Assembly: GCA_027080605.1 (NCBI GenBank)
Contig: JALWRO010000243.1
Coordinates: 551 to 14,361, forward strand
Origin: Campylobacterales bacterium
GTDB taxonomy: Bacteria; Campylobacterota; Campylobacteria; Campylobacterales; QNZT01
Length of the DNA stretch: 13,811 bases
Direction: 5' to 3'
Shown piece after piece: positions 1 to 7,212 of this stretch; positions within the stretch are counted from its first letter, which is position 1; every line of letters begins with the position of its first letter. A program made the position numbers and the translations under genes. The notes under the pieces were generated by a model, which was given only the letters and a program-made list of their open reading frames with translations, had not been told where the DNA came from and did not search any database.

Positions 1-214
1 ATCCTAAATTTCTTTTATTTTTGTAAACTTCAATATCAAAAGGTGCAGTTTTTTTAAATTCCCCAATAATTTTTAGAGTATCATCAGTTGAACAATCATC
101 AGTAATTATGACTTCATCAGGCAATCTTGTTTGTTTTGAAAAACTTTCTAATTGTTCTCTAACATATTTATTTCCATTATATGTTGCCATAGCAATAGAT
201 ATTTTCATTTTCAT
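1..214 (-). CDS. Family 2 glycosyltransferase, N-terminal part (cut by window edge)
   Basis: Reading leftward from an ATG at 212-214, an open frame runs off the window start and shows the first 71 residues of a GT-A fold glycosyltransferase. It begins MKMKISIAMATYNGNKYV, continues with an EQLESFSKQT-like helix, then VIITDDCSTDDT, the usual nucleotide-binding region of the GT2 family, and reaches KNKRNLG at the edge. The enzyme probably adds one sugar to a lipid-linked glycan at the inner face of the inner membrane. Its sugar and acceptor cannot be told from the N-terminus. A second ATG two codons in (206-208) is an alternative start. It follows the next glycosyltransferase gene after only 39 bases, so it is probably in the same operon. 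The DNA is very AT-rich. Confidence 0.85.
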   Translation of the reverse strand, partial: MKMKISIAMATYNGNKYVREQLESFSKQTRLPDEVIITDDCSTDDTLKIIGEFKKTAPFDIEVYKNKRNLG

Positions 215-253
215 TACCTTGATATTAAATTAATATTTTATTTAGTATAAATA

Positions 254-1225
254 TTAGAACTTGAACTTTGTCTTTAATATATACACCTGTATTTTTAACA
301 ATCTAATTTTCCATGGGTATTTTAACCATTGTCGAAAAACAAATAAAAATGCTTGTTTATATAATCCATAATGAAGTAAATATGCTGCATACTCATCTAT
401 ATATTCAACCATATTCTTTTCAAAATCTTTTTTAATTTGATGTTTTATCTGCACAATTTTATCCACTTCACCTCTCATTAAACTATCTTTTCCATCAAGA
501 GAAGTCTTACGTTGTTTAGCAAGTTCTTTTCTTAATTTCACTGATATATGTTTTTCAAGAAGATCTTGCTTGCTGCTTTTAGTTAAAGAACTTGGATTAA
601 TTCTGTAATAATATAAAACTTCTTGTAAATTTGTTGCTTGGAATTTTTCTACAATGCGCATAGAAAAATCTATATCCTCACCATATTTCATAATACGATA
701 TAATCCTCCAACTTTATTGATTATATCAGTACGTACAATGATTGTTGGTCCATGGAATTGTGAATTATTTAAAATATTTTCTTTTATAGTTTTATAATCA
801 TTGGGCATTATACTAGTAGATAAAAATTCGCCTTCTGCACTTATACTATTGAAAGAAGTACCGCACATTACATATTCTGTATTTTCTAATAATCTAATCT
901 GTTTTTCAAATCTCGATAACTCAGATATATCATCAGAATCATGCACAGTCAAATATTTCCCAGTTACCATTTGGAAAAGGCGATTAACAGTTTTATTTTT
1001 ACCTTGATTTACAGAATTATGTGAGATTATAATTCGAAAGTCTTTATCTCGATAAGAATCAATTATCTCTCTGGTCTTATCTATAGAGCCATCATCTGCA
1101 ATTATAAGTTCAAAATCTGTAAACGTTTGATTCAAAATACTTTCGATGGCTTCTGCAATATATTTTTCAACATTGTAAGCCGGCAATAAAACAGACAATA
1201 GAGGAGTCTTATCAATACTTTTCAT
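254..1225 (-). CDS. Family 2 glycosyltransferase
   Basis: A 323-residue cytoplasmic glycosyltransferase, expected to transfer a nucleotide sugar to a lipid-linked oligosaccharide. The GT2 domain fills about residues 8-230: SVLLPAYNVEKYIAEAIESI at the start, ADDGS near 43-47, the metal-binding HDSDD at 95-99, and a GEDIDFSMR motif near 181-190 in the place where the catalytic-base ED motif is expected. The C-terminal 90 residues are basic and aromatic and may touch the membrane, but I see no clear transmembrane helix. The ATG start overlaps the stop of the upstream flippase gene by 4 bases (ATGA), which points to translational coupling. The gene is markedly more AT-rich than wbpO or dprA, so it may have been acquired separately. 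Donor sugar and linkage are unknown. Confidence 0.9.
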   Translation of the reverse strand: MKSIDKTPLLSVLLPAYNVEKYIAEAIESILNQTFTDFELIIADDGSIDKTREIIDSYRDKDFRIIISHNSVNQGKNKTVNRLFQMVTGKYLTVHDSDDISELSRFEKQIRLLENTEYVMCGTSFNSISAEGEFLSTSIMPNDYKTIKENILNNSQFHGPTIIVRTDIINKVGGLYRIMKYGEDIDFSMRIVEKFQATNLQEVLYYYRINPSSLTKSSKQDLLEKHISVKLRKELAKQRKTSLDGKDSLMRGEVDKIVQIKHQIKKDFEKNMVEYIDEYAAYLLHYGLYKQAFLFVFRQWLKYPWKIRLLKIQVYILKTKFKF

Positions 1226-2997
1226 TGACCACTCCTCGTAGATAAAATCACTTCTTTAGGGGTACCTGAAAGTTCTATTCTTCCATTGTTAAACTTATAT
1301 AGACGGTCACAATGCTCTACAGTACTTAAGCGATGAGCAATAATAATTATCGTTTTATTGCCGTGTAGTTGCCTGATAGTCTCCATGAACCTCTCTTCCG
1401 TTTGTACATCGAGCGCGCTGGTCGCTTCATCCAGAAGCAACAGTGATGGATCGTGATAGAGAGCTCTGGCGATACCTATTCTCTGGCGCTGCCCACCGCT
1501 GAGTTTGACGCCTCTTTCACCTACAAAAGTATCAAGACCTTCTGGCAATGTTTTGACAAACGTATCAAGTTGTGCCATACGAAGTGCTTCCCAAACCTTT
1601 TCATCGGAAATGTCACTATCTTCAACGCCAAAAGCGATATTTCTGCGCAGTGAATCATCTGTCAAAAAAATAGACTGCGGAACATAACCTATATTTTTTT
1701 GCCATGCCTTGAGATTTTCAAAGATATCCTGTCCATCAACGAGAATTTTTCCCTCATACGGTTTTAATAGCCCCAGTAAAATATCGGCAAAGGTACTCTT
1801 CCCTGCACCACTTTCACCTATGAAACCTACAGTCTCCCCTTTACAAATTCGAAGAGAGACCCCTTTGAGTATCTCTTTATTCTCATCATATTTGAATTTT
1901 ACATTTTTGGCTTCGATCTTTTTTTCAAATGGCATCTGCCTACTCTCTGTTTGCATACTCTTTTCTTTATTTTTTTCCAAAGAAGTAAAATCACGATATA
2001 GAAGCTCTACTATAGGCACGCCAAACTTCAGATTTTGAGTTGCAGTCAAAATCCTTGTAATGGCAGGCATCAACCTAAATGCCGCCATACCAAACAGTGT
2101 CAGAATAGGCATAATATTTTCGGTTGAATGATCTCGCAGCATTATGAACACCACCAACGCTGCTATGGCAGTGATCATGACAAACTCCATGAAAAATCTT
2201 GGCAACTGTCCTACAATAGTCTGTTTTTTCCCAACATTGTTTGCTTCAAACGTATGAGTACGAAACTGATCAGTGAAATATTTTTCATATCCGGTAAGTT
2301 TTACATCCTTGATACCGCCAAGCCCTTGCTGCACATGTTTGAGTCTCATACCCTCCAAATATTGCCTCTGCTCGCCCCATCTTAGCAACTTCATTTTCGT
2401 AAAATAGAAATAGACCGCTCCGGTCAAGCCAAAGATAACAATTGCTGACAATGTAATAACAGGATAAAATATCATCAAAAGAATCAAAGTTCCTGTCAAA
2501 ACAGTCGCTTCGGTCAATAAAGTCAACCCCGATGAAATGCCGTATAACCCAAATGCAGAGACTTCATTTATGACATTTCGTATGAGTTGTGCTGAATTGT
2601 GCTGAATATGATAGAGATAAGGCTGCTGAACATAGAGGGCAAAGAGACGGCTGGAGATGCTGCTTAAAAGCTTCGCTGTAAACTTGTTTTGTGTCCAGGC
2701 CAGGAGCGCAAGATAGCTATCTTTGATAAAATAGAAAAAAATCATCAGTCCCATGACTATCAAAATCAAAGTCTGTTGGTCTGGATTGCCTATCTTGGCC
2801 AAATATGGCTGTATCCATGGGAACTTTTCCAGATAGTCCCCTTGCACAAGAATACCTACCACAGGTACAACAATAGCGATACCTACTGTTTCAAATAGCA
2901 TACCCACCAACATCATGCCAAAAAGCATGAGAAGTGATTTACGTTCACTCTTTGTAAGAATCTTCAGTATCTTTTTGTAATGTAATATAGCATTCAT
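1222..2997 (-). CDS. ABC transporter, MsbA/PglK-like glycolipid flippase
   Basis: A 591-residue half-transporter with a fused membrane domain (about residues 15-320, several hydrophobic helices, for example 24-50, 78-100, 160-200 and 270-288) and an ATPase domain (about 360-591). The ATPase signatures are complete: Walker A GESGAGKST at 394-402, Q-loop Q441, signature LSGGQ at 499-503, Walker B LLLLDE at 519-524, D-loop SALD and switch His555. It would work as a homodimer in the inner membrane. Its place among nucleotide-sugar and glycosyltransferase genes suggests it flips an undecaprenyl-linked oligosaccharide to the periplasm, as PglK does in Campylobacter. That substrate is inferred from context. 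It overlaps the aminotransferase gene upstream and the glycosyltransferase gene downstream by 4 bases each. Confidence 0.9.
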   Translation of the reverse strand: MNAILHYKKILKILTKSERKSLLMLFGMMLVGMLFETVGIAIVVPVVGILVQGDYLEKFPWIQPYLAKIGNPDQQTLILIVMGLMIFFYFIKDSYLALLAWTQNKFTAKLLSSISSRLFALYVQQPYLYHIQHNSAQLIRNVINEVSAFGLYGISSGLTLLTEATVLTGTLILLMIFYPVITLSAIVIFGLTGAVYFYFTKMKLLRWGEQRQYLEGMRLKHVQQGLGGIKDVKLTGYEKYFTDQFRTHTFEANNVGKKQTIVGQLPRFFMEFVMITAIAALVVFIMLRDHSTENIMPILTLFGMAAFRLMPAITRILTATQNLKFGVPIVELLYRDFTSLEKNKEKSMQTESRQMPFEKKIEAKNVKFKYDENKEILKGVSLRICKGETVGFIGESGAGKSTFADILLGLLKPYEGKILVDGQDIFENLKAWQKNIGYVPQSIFLTDDSLRRNIAFGVEDSDISDEKVWEALRMAQLDTFVKTLPEGLDTFVGERGVKLSGGQRQRIGIARALYHDPSLLLLDEATSALDVQTEERFMETIRQLHGNKTIIIIAHRLSTVEHCDRLYKFNNGRIELSGTPKEVILSTRSGQ

Positions 2998-4571
2998 AAA
3001 TTTATCAACTTCTCCGCTAGATATTCAATCTCCTCATCGCTCACGTAAGGATTCATCGGCAAGCTCATAATCTCTTTGCTGACTTTTTCGGCTATTGGGA
3101 AATCGCTTTCTTTATACCCTAGATATGCAAAACACTCCTGCAGGTGGAGGGGTTTGGGGTAGTGGATGGCCGTCGGAAGTCCGGCTTCTTTGAGTTTTGT
3201 TTGCACCTTCTCCCTTCTCCCTTCTCCCTTTAGTCTTATAGAATATTGTGCCCAGGCGCTTGTTCTATCATTCAAGGATGAAGGTAGAAGGATGAAGGTA
3301 GAAGGATTGATCTCCAACCATTCCATTTCCATTTCCATTTCCTTCTCCCTTAAAGCTTCACTGTATTTTTGTGCTACTTCTTGTCTTTTTGATAAATCTT
3401 CTTTATAATGTTTTAATTTAACATTTAAAATTGCAGCTTGAATTGTATCGAGTCGGGCACCTAGTCCTATGTATTTATGATGGTAGCGTTTGTTTTGTCC
3501 GTGTACCCGTAACATCTTCATTTTTTGTGCTAGTTGTTCATTGTTGGTGAGGACTGCGCCTCCGTCGCCGAAACATCCGAGTGGTTTGGCGGGGAAGAAG
3601 CTGGTGGTGTAGATGTCACAGTAGTGTACTTCGGCTTTGCCTTTGTAGGTTGCACCGAAAGATTGGGCGCCGTCGATGATAATTTTTAATTTTGAATGTT
3701 TAATTTTTAATTGTTCAAGAGCATCCAAATCAGCCGGTTGTCCGTAGAGGCTTACGGGGATGATGGCTTTGGTTTTGTCGGTGATTTTTTCTGCTATTTT
3801 GGTTGAGTCGATGTTGTATGTCTTTTCGTCGATGTCAACAAATACCGGTTTGGCGCCGAGCAGGGCGATGGTTTCGGCTGTGGCGATGAAGGTGAAGGGG
3901 GTGGTAATGATTTCGTCTCCGGGTTGGATGTCTATGGCCATCATGGCAAGCAGGAGGGCGTCGGTTCCGCTGGAGCAGGTAATGGCGTATTTGGCGCCTG
4001 TGAAGTTTTGAAGGTTCTCTTCCAGCTCTTTGACGGCATCTCCCATGATGTAGTGTGCGCTGTTGAGTACTTTGTCCATCTCTTTTTCGAGTTCGGGTTG
4101 GTACATGAAGTACTGTTTTTTGAGGTTTGCGAAGTCGATTTTTAAGGGAGAAGGTTGAAGGGAGAAGGTTGAAGGGTGGATGGTTTGGTTTGGATAATTT
4201 TTTAGCATCTCTTCATCTCTGGTTATGACTTTTGCATCTATGGCTTTTGCTGATGCGATGATTTGCGAATCTTCTATGTCATCGTAGTTTATCTCTGTGT
4301 AGCTGGGGGTTTTGGCGATTTTGATATCGTTTAGTAACTTCTCGATTGCGATGTGTGCAAATTTCAGGGTATCTTTGTTTGTAAAATTAAATTTTCTTTT
4401 TATTTCCCTGAACAAAATGAACTCTATATTGTCCAGTGCTGAAGAGCTGATAAAGATATTAAAGTCGTGTTCTTTCAAATACGCAAATACTTTTACAGAA
4501 TCTGCATATTGTTCGTTTCTTGCTTTGGATAAAATATCTATGATGATATTGTTATCTAGTAGATAATTCAA
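2994..4571 (-). CDS. wbpE: PIN-domain / WbpE-WlbC aminotransferase fusion protein
   Basis: A 525-residue two-part protein. Residues 1-132 look like a PIN-family toxin ribonuclease (MNYLLDNNIIIDIL), with the four expected acidic residues D6, E50, D101 and D119. Residues 143-525 are a DegT/DnrJ/EryC1 PLP aminotransferase, starting at the normal family N-terminus (KIDFANLKKQY), with GTDALL near 202-207, DGAQSFGA at 300-307 and the PLP lysine in SFFPAKPLG (K329). It closely resembles WbpE/WlbC, which aminates UDP-3-keto-GlcNAcA using glutamate. The joint, residues 132-143, is encoded by a 7-bp repeat (4144-4178). Further repeat-coded inserts lie at about 289-298, 410-433 and 449-457. The start is TTG, in a 4-base TTGA overlap with the antitoxin gene; an AAGGA lies just upstream. 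Typical WbpE is about 360-390 residues, so the PIN part is extra. Whether the chain is made whole or processed is unknown. Confidence 0.85.
   Translation of the reverse strand: MNYLLDNNIIIDILSKARNEQYADSVKVFAYLKEHDFNIFISSSALDNIEFILFREIKRKFNFTNKDTLKFAHIAIEKLLNDIKIAKTPSYTEINYDDIEDSQIIASAKAIDAKVITRDEEMLKNYPNQTIHPSTFSLQPSPLKIDFANLKKQYFMYQPELEKEMDKVLNSAHYIMGDAVKELEENLQNFTGAKYAITCSSGTDALLLAMMAIDIQPGDEIITTPFTFIATAETIALLGAKPVFVDIDEKTYNIDSTKIAEKITDKTKAIIPVSLYGQPADLDALEQLKIKHSKLKIIIDGAQSFGATYKGKAEVHYCDIYTTSFFPAKPLGCFGDGGAVLTNNEQLAQKMKMLRVHGQNKRYHHKYIGLGARLDTIQAAILNVKLKHYKEDLSKRQEVAQKYSEALREKEMEMEMEWLEINPSTFILLPSSLNDRTSAWAQYSIRLKGEGRREKVQTKLKEAGLPTAIHYPKPLHLQECFAYLGYKESDFPIAEKVSKEIMSLPMNPYVSDEEIEYLAEKLINL
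3206..3233. repeat. Heptamer tandem repeat CCTTCTC, in wbpE
   Basis: Three exact copies of the 7-mer CCTTCTC (3206-3226) and a degenerate fourth (CCTTTAG). On the coding strand this gives the basic, Gly/Glu/Arg-rich stretch GEGRREK (residues 449-455), which I do not expect in ordinary WbpE proteins. Confidence 0.8.
3274..3308. repeat. Heptamer tandem repeat AAGGATG/AAGGTAG, in wbpE
   Basis: Five 7-bp units in alternating form: AAGGATG, AAGGTAG, AAGGATG, AAGGTAG, AAGGATT. On the coding strand it reads NPSTFILLPSSLN (residues 422-434), an insert just before the conserved TSAWAQY segment of the aminotransferase. Right next to it (about 3318-3342) is a hexamer run of CCATTT that codes for alternating Met-Glu (residues 411-417). 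Confidence 0.8.
3683..3717. repeat. Degenerate heptamer repeat TTTTTAA/TTTTGAA, in wbpE
   Basis: Five consecutive 7-bp units: TTTTTAA, TTTTGAA, TGTTTAA, TTTTTAA, TTGTTCA. In the coding direction they give KIKHSKLKI, just before the DGAQSFGA motif of the aminotransferase. It is the same family as the AATTCAA tracts in wbpP. Confidence 0.7.
4144..4178. repeat. Heptamer tandem repeat AAGGGAG/AAGGTTG at the PIN-WbpE joint
   Basis: Five 7-bp units in alternating form: AAGGGAG, AAGGTTG, AAGGGAG, AAGGTTG, AAGGGTG. It codes for PSTFSLQPSPL and sits exactly between the natural end of the PIN domain and the natural beginning of the aminotransferase, where the start codon of a separate wbpE would be expected. 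Confidence 0.85.
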
Positions 4572-4837
4572 ATTTTTCCTTTTATATCTTGAAAATCTGC
4601 TCTGTCTATTTTATACTCGAAGCTTTTCTCATAATCGCTGTCATACTCTGCGAGTGCCTCAGAAACTACATTTTGCCAATTTTCTTCAATATACTCGTCT
4701 GAGTGTTCGGTTTGTGGTTTGTGGTTTTTGGTTGTTTCTTGTTGGGTGACTTTTACACCTTCTTTTTTAAGACTTTTTAAAAACTGCACCACCTTGTCTG
4801 CAACATTTTCATTTTCTATATCGACAATAAGTTGCAT
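4568..4837 (-). CDS. Probable antitoxin of the PIN toxin
   Basis: An 89-residue acidic protein with an N-terminal helix-rich part (VDIENENVADKVVQFLKSLK) and a C-terminal acidic, aromatic part (about residues 52-89). Small size, the 4-base overlap with a PIN-domain gene and the order antitoxin-then-toxin are typical of type II modules, where the antitoxin C-terminus wraps the PIN active site. I do not recognise the exact antitoxin family. The ATG directly abuts the wbpD stop (TAGATG), and its ribosome binding site AAGGAG is the last codons of wbpD, so translation is probably coupled. A stretch near residues 34-45 (TTKNHKPQTEHS) is coded by a heptamer repeat at 4710-4737 and is probably a flexible insert. 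Confidence 0.65.
   Translation of the reverse strand: MQLIVDIENENVADKVVQFLKSLKKEGVKVTQQETTKNHKPQTEHSDEYIEENWQNVVSEALAEYDSDYEKSFEYKIDRADFQDIKGKI
4703..4737. repeat. Heptamer tandem repeat GTTTGTG, in the antitoxin gene
   Basis: Units GTGTTCG, GTTTGTG, GTTTGTG, GTTTTTG and GTTGTTT follow each other at 7-bp spacing. In the coding direction they give NHKPQTEHS between the two halves of the antitoxin. Confidence 0.75.
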
Positions 4838-5407
4838 CTATATCTCCTTTAGATTTTCATCTATTATAGCATACCGGCAATTGTCACTATCGGTAGCTAT
4901 ACCATCTTTGTTAAATTTTAAAGTATTGCCCGATTTCCCTACCCAGCCGATCTGTCTGGCAGGCACGCCGACCATTAAAGCATAGGGTTTGACATCTCTG
5001 TTGACGACTGCACCGCTTCCTATCAGTGCATACTCCCCGATCGTCACACCGCAGACAATCGTCGCGTTTGCACCGATGGAACATCCTCTTTTAAGAAGGG
5101 TTTTTTTGAACTCCTCTTTTCTTTGGATGAATGCTCTTGGGTTGATGACATTGGTAAAGACACATGAAGGTCCTAAAAATACATCGTCCTCTATCTCGAC
5201 ACCTTCGTAGATGGATATGTTGTTTTGTGCTTTGACGCCGTTGCCTATCGTGACATTGGGTCCTACGACACAGTTTTGTCCGAATGAGCAGTTTTTGCCT
5301 ATGGTTGTGTTTGGCAGGATATGGCAGAAGTGCCAGATTTTAGTATTGTCGCTGATGGTGACATCGTTATCTATGTAACAACTCTCGTGTACAAAGTAAT
5401 CAGCCAA
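4838..5407 (-). CDS. wbpD: UDP-2,3-diamino-uronate N-acetyltransferase (WbpD/WlbB-like)
   Basis: A 189-residue left-handed beta-helix acyltransferase. Hexapeptide-type turns run through most of the chain (TIGKNCSFGQNCVVGPNVTI near 35-54, then CSIGANATIVCGVTIGEYAL near 109-128). The family motif IWHFCHI at 24-30, N62-N63 and the C-terminal VGVPARQIGWVG at 146-157 match WbpD/WlbB. This enzyme would acetylate the 3-amino group made by WbpE, giving UDP-2,3-diacetamido-2,3-dideoxy-glucuronate, working as a trimer with acetyl-CoA. The start is TTG at 5405-5407, which gives the normal family N-terminus (MADYFVHESCYID) and overlaps the wbpB stop by 8 bases, with an AAGG upstream. The gene ends flush with the antitoxin gene and supplies its ribosome binding site. 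Confidence 0.9.
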   Translation of the reverse strand: MADYFVHESCYIDNDVTISDNTKIWHFCHILPNTTIGKNCSFGQNCVVGPNVTIGNGVKAQNNISIYEGVEIEDDVFLGPSCVFTNVINPRAFIQRKEEFKKTLLKRGCSIGANATIVCGVTIGEYALIGSGAVVNRDVKPYALMVGVPARQIGWVGKSGNTLKFNKDGIATDSDNCRYAIIDENLKEI

Positions 5408-6362
5408 GGTCTACCTTTTTACAGAAGGGGTGATACTCGCCCTCTAAGCCTACCGGTTCCAAGTTTCGAATAGTGGAGACAATCTCGATGGAGTTTCTCG
5501 CTTCCTGGAGGCCAAATCCATTGCCTTGTAGAATCTCTTCATAACTTCTGGTGTGCAGGTCGGTAAAGCCGCCACTGAATTCGATCTCTTCACCATCTAC
5601 AGTGATACTTCGGTAGGTTCTCTGTCCTGTTGCTTTGATCTCTTCTGGAATATAGTCATAGACTACGGAGAGGAACCATCGTACTCTGGCATTTTTTAGT
5701 TTGAGATAGCCGGCATTGGCATAAGGTGTTTTAAGATGTACAATATTCTCTTCGACCTCTCCAAAGATCCAGCTGAGCATATCGTAGAAGTGTACACCGA
5801 TGTTACTGGCAATGCCACCACTTTTGGATTCATCTCCTTTCCATGAGATGAAGTACCATTTTCCTCTGCTAGTAAGATAGGTGAGGTCGATATCATAGAT
5901 TTTGTCGGGATTTTGTGCCAACTCTTTTTGGACTTTCTCTTTCAGTGCGACGATAGAGGGGTGGAGGCGCAGTTGGAGGATATTATAGATTCTTTTTCCG
6001 GTACGTTTCTCCACCTCTTCGAGTGCATCGATATTCCAGGGGTTGAGAACGAGCGGTTTTTCACAGATCGCATCGGCACCGCTTCGTAGTGCCCAGCGCA
6101 TATGTGCGTCATGCAGGTAGTTGGGTGTTGTGATAGCGACGTAGTCGACTGGGGTTTCATTTTTGAGGCGGAGTTTATCGACATGGCGGTCAAATCTTTC
6201 AAACTCGGTGAAAAAACTCGCTTCGGGAAAGTGGCTGTCGATGATACCGACACTGTCACATCGATCCATAGCGGCAACAAGGTTGTTTCCGGTCTCTTTG
6301 ATCGCCTGCATATGTCTTGGTGCGATGTAGCCTGCTGCGCCGATGAGGGCAAAGTTTTTCAT
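5400..6362 (-). CDS. wbpB: UDP-N-acetylglucosaminuronate 3-dehydrogenase (WbpB/WlbA-like)
   Basis: A 320-residue Gfo/Idh/MocA oxidoreductase. The N-terminal Rossmann domain (1-125) opens with FALIGAAGYIAPRHM and carries the EKP motif at 101-103. The C-terminal domain holds SNIGVHFYD with H191 as the likely catalytic histidine. The sequence looks strongly like WlbA, which oxidises C3 of UDP-GlcNAcA and, in studied members, recycles bound NADH with 2-oxoglutarate. Its product is the substrate of WbpE. The ATG start is preceded by AGGAG at a good distance (about 6368-6372). The leader of this gene overlaps a decayed copy of the wbpP 3' end, which suggests wbpB once followed wbpP directly. Confidence 0.92.
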   Translation of the reverse strand: MKNFALIGAAGYIAPRHMQAIKETGNNLVAAMDRCDSVGIIDSHFPEASFFTEFERFDRHVDKLRLKNETPVDYVAITTPNYLHDAHMRWALRSGADAICEKPLVLNPWNIDALEEVEKRTGKRIYNILQLRLHPSIVALKEKVQKELAQNPDKIYDIDLTYLTSRGKWYFISWKGDESKSGGIASNIGVHFYDMLSWIFGEVEENIVHLKTPYANAGYLKLKNARVRWFLSVVYDYIPEEIKATGQRTYRSITVDGEEIEFSGGFTDLHTRSYEEILQGNGFGLQEARNSIEIVSTIRNLEPVGLEGEYHPFCKKVDLG

Positions 6363-6375
6363 GAAGTTCTCCTAT

Positions 6376-6412
6376 TTTAGATTTTCAATATACTATTAGA
6401 TAGACTTTTCCA
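6376..6412 (-). pseudogene. Decayed third copy of the wbpP 3' end
   Basis: Read on the minus strand, this short piece translates as EKSI**YIENLK*, against EESIKWYIENLGEKK* at the true wbpP end. DNA bases match at roughly four of five positions by eye, including a shared block TATATTGAAAA. Two sense codons (K, W) have become stop codons. It sits between the first HepT gene and wbpB and includes the wbpB ribosome binding site. Confidence 0.65.
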
Positions 6413-6437
6413 ATGATCAAAACGTTACGAACAGCAC

Positions 6438-6863
6438 TCATTTCAAAGCCCTCAAAGCAGAAACAACAAAGTCCAGATATTGATTGTCTTCTATATAAGT
6501 GTCAATGAGTTCAGTTTTCAAGTTGGTCTCAACTGAGTCGATAAGTTGAATGATCGTGTCTTTAAACGTCTTCAAATCGTTATGAATAATATCCCAGATC
6601 TCTTCAGAATCGATGCCGAAATATTCATGAACAATAATATTGCGAAAATCAACTACAGAACGATGCTCTTTTTCCAATACATCTGCTTTGAGGAGATGTT
6701 TACTTGCTTCCCCGATAATTTCGAACTCTCTGATCACACTGTCCCAGTCAGTATAGCTATGTAATAAATTTTGGGAATCTTTAAACTTGGAAGTCGTCTT
6801 TTCTATTTTCACTATCGCAACAAAAATATCGAATAGAAAAAGCTCCGATTGACGTTTAGACAT
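6438..6863 (-). CDS. hepT: HepT-like toxin (HEPN, DUF86), pair 1
   Basis: A 141-residue helical HEPN-fold protein. It contains the hallmark R-x4-H-x-Y motif as RNIIVHEY (R74, H79, Y81), followed by FGIDSEEIWDII. HEPN toxins of this family are RNA-cleaving or tRNA-targeting and are neutralised when the partner MNT enzyme adds AMP to the tyrosine of the motif; that chemistry is family knowledge. The ATG overlaps the end of the MNT gene by 8 bases (ATGTCTAA), as is usual for these pairs. A second, related copy lies at 7329-7763. Confidence 0.88.
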   Translation of the reverse strand: MSKRQSELFLFDIFVAIVKIEKTTSKFKDSQNLLHSYTDWDSVIREFEIIGEASKHLLKADVLEKEHRSVVDFRNIIVHEYFGIDSEEIWDIIHNDLKTFKDTIIQLIDSVETNLKTELIDTYIEDNQYLDFVVSALRALK

Positions 6864-7146
6864 ATATAAGATCCTTTTTGATCCTGTTTCTTATAAACGC
6901 TTTCATAGAGTCAAAATAGCCCAGGTCAATTTTTCGGTTTAACTGTTTTTGCAGATATTCTTTAGCTTGCAACCTTTTTGAAAGCTCTTTTTTTCTCATT
7001 TTTAAAATGACAATATCCACATCGCTCTCTTCAGAAGCTTCACCTCTCGCATAAGAGCCAAAAAGAGCGATCTGCTCGATACCGAATTTTTCATTGAGTT
7101 CAGATTTTACGGCTATTAATTTATTTAGTAATTCATCTCTTGTCAT
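6856..7146 (-). CDS. mntA: MNT nucleotidyltransferase antitoxin, pair 1
   Basis: A 96-residue minimal nucleotidyltransferase. The motif GSYARGEASEESDVD gives G30, S31, D42 and D44, and a third acidic residue follows at D74 (KIDLGYF), so the active site looks complete. In the family this protein AMPylates its HepT partner and so acts as antitoxin. I chose the ATG at 7144-7146 rather than the longer frame start at 7176, because an AGGAG lies 6 bases upstream and because the second copy of the gene has the same start and the same 96-residue length. The longer N-terminal extensions of the two copies differ only by a shift in an A-run and are not conserved in frame. Confidence 0.88.
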   Translation of the reverse strand: MTRDELLNKLIAVKSELNEKFGIEQIALFGSYARGEASEESDVDIVILKMRKKELSKRLQAKEYLQKQLNRKIDLGYFDSMKAFIRNRIKKDLIYV

Positions 7147-7174
7147 CAATAGCTCCTTTTTTTCGTTTGCAGTC

Positions 7175-7180
7175 ATTATA
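7175..7180 (-). promoter_or_regulatory. Likely -10 box of MNT/HepT pair 1
   Basis: The minus strand reads TGTATAATG, a near-perfect -10 element about 28 bases upstream of the MNT start codon. No clear -35 box is visible, which is common in Campylobacterota. The same element stands at the same distance before the second pair. Confidence 0.6.
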
Positions 7181-7212
7181 CACTATCTGCCGCACCATAT
7201 AATATCTGCATA

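Noticed and set aside
4144..4178. CRISPR-like array or phage-type direct repeats
   Set aside because: Units are only 7 bp, directly adjacent and without spacers; this is a simple tandem repeat, as are the other tracts of the same period.
7147..7176. Longer N-terminus for the MNT protein of pair 1 (and 8047-8082 for pair 2)
   Set aside because: The extension covers the -10 box and leader, differs in frame between the two copies because of an A-run length change, and the internal ATG has a well placed AGGAG.
7181..7211. Eleven-codon frame (MQILYGAADSV) after the wbpP-tail copy
   Set aside because: Too short and not repeated at the other tails; it is most likely chance, though it keeps the spacing of a start codon after the wbpP stop.
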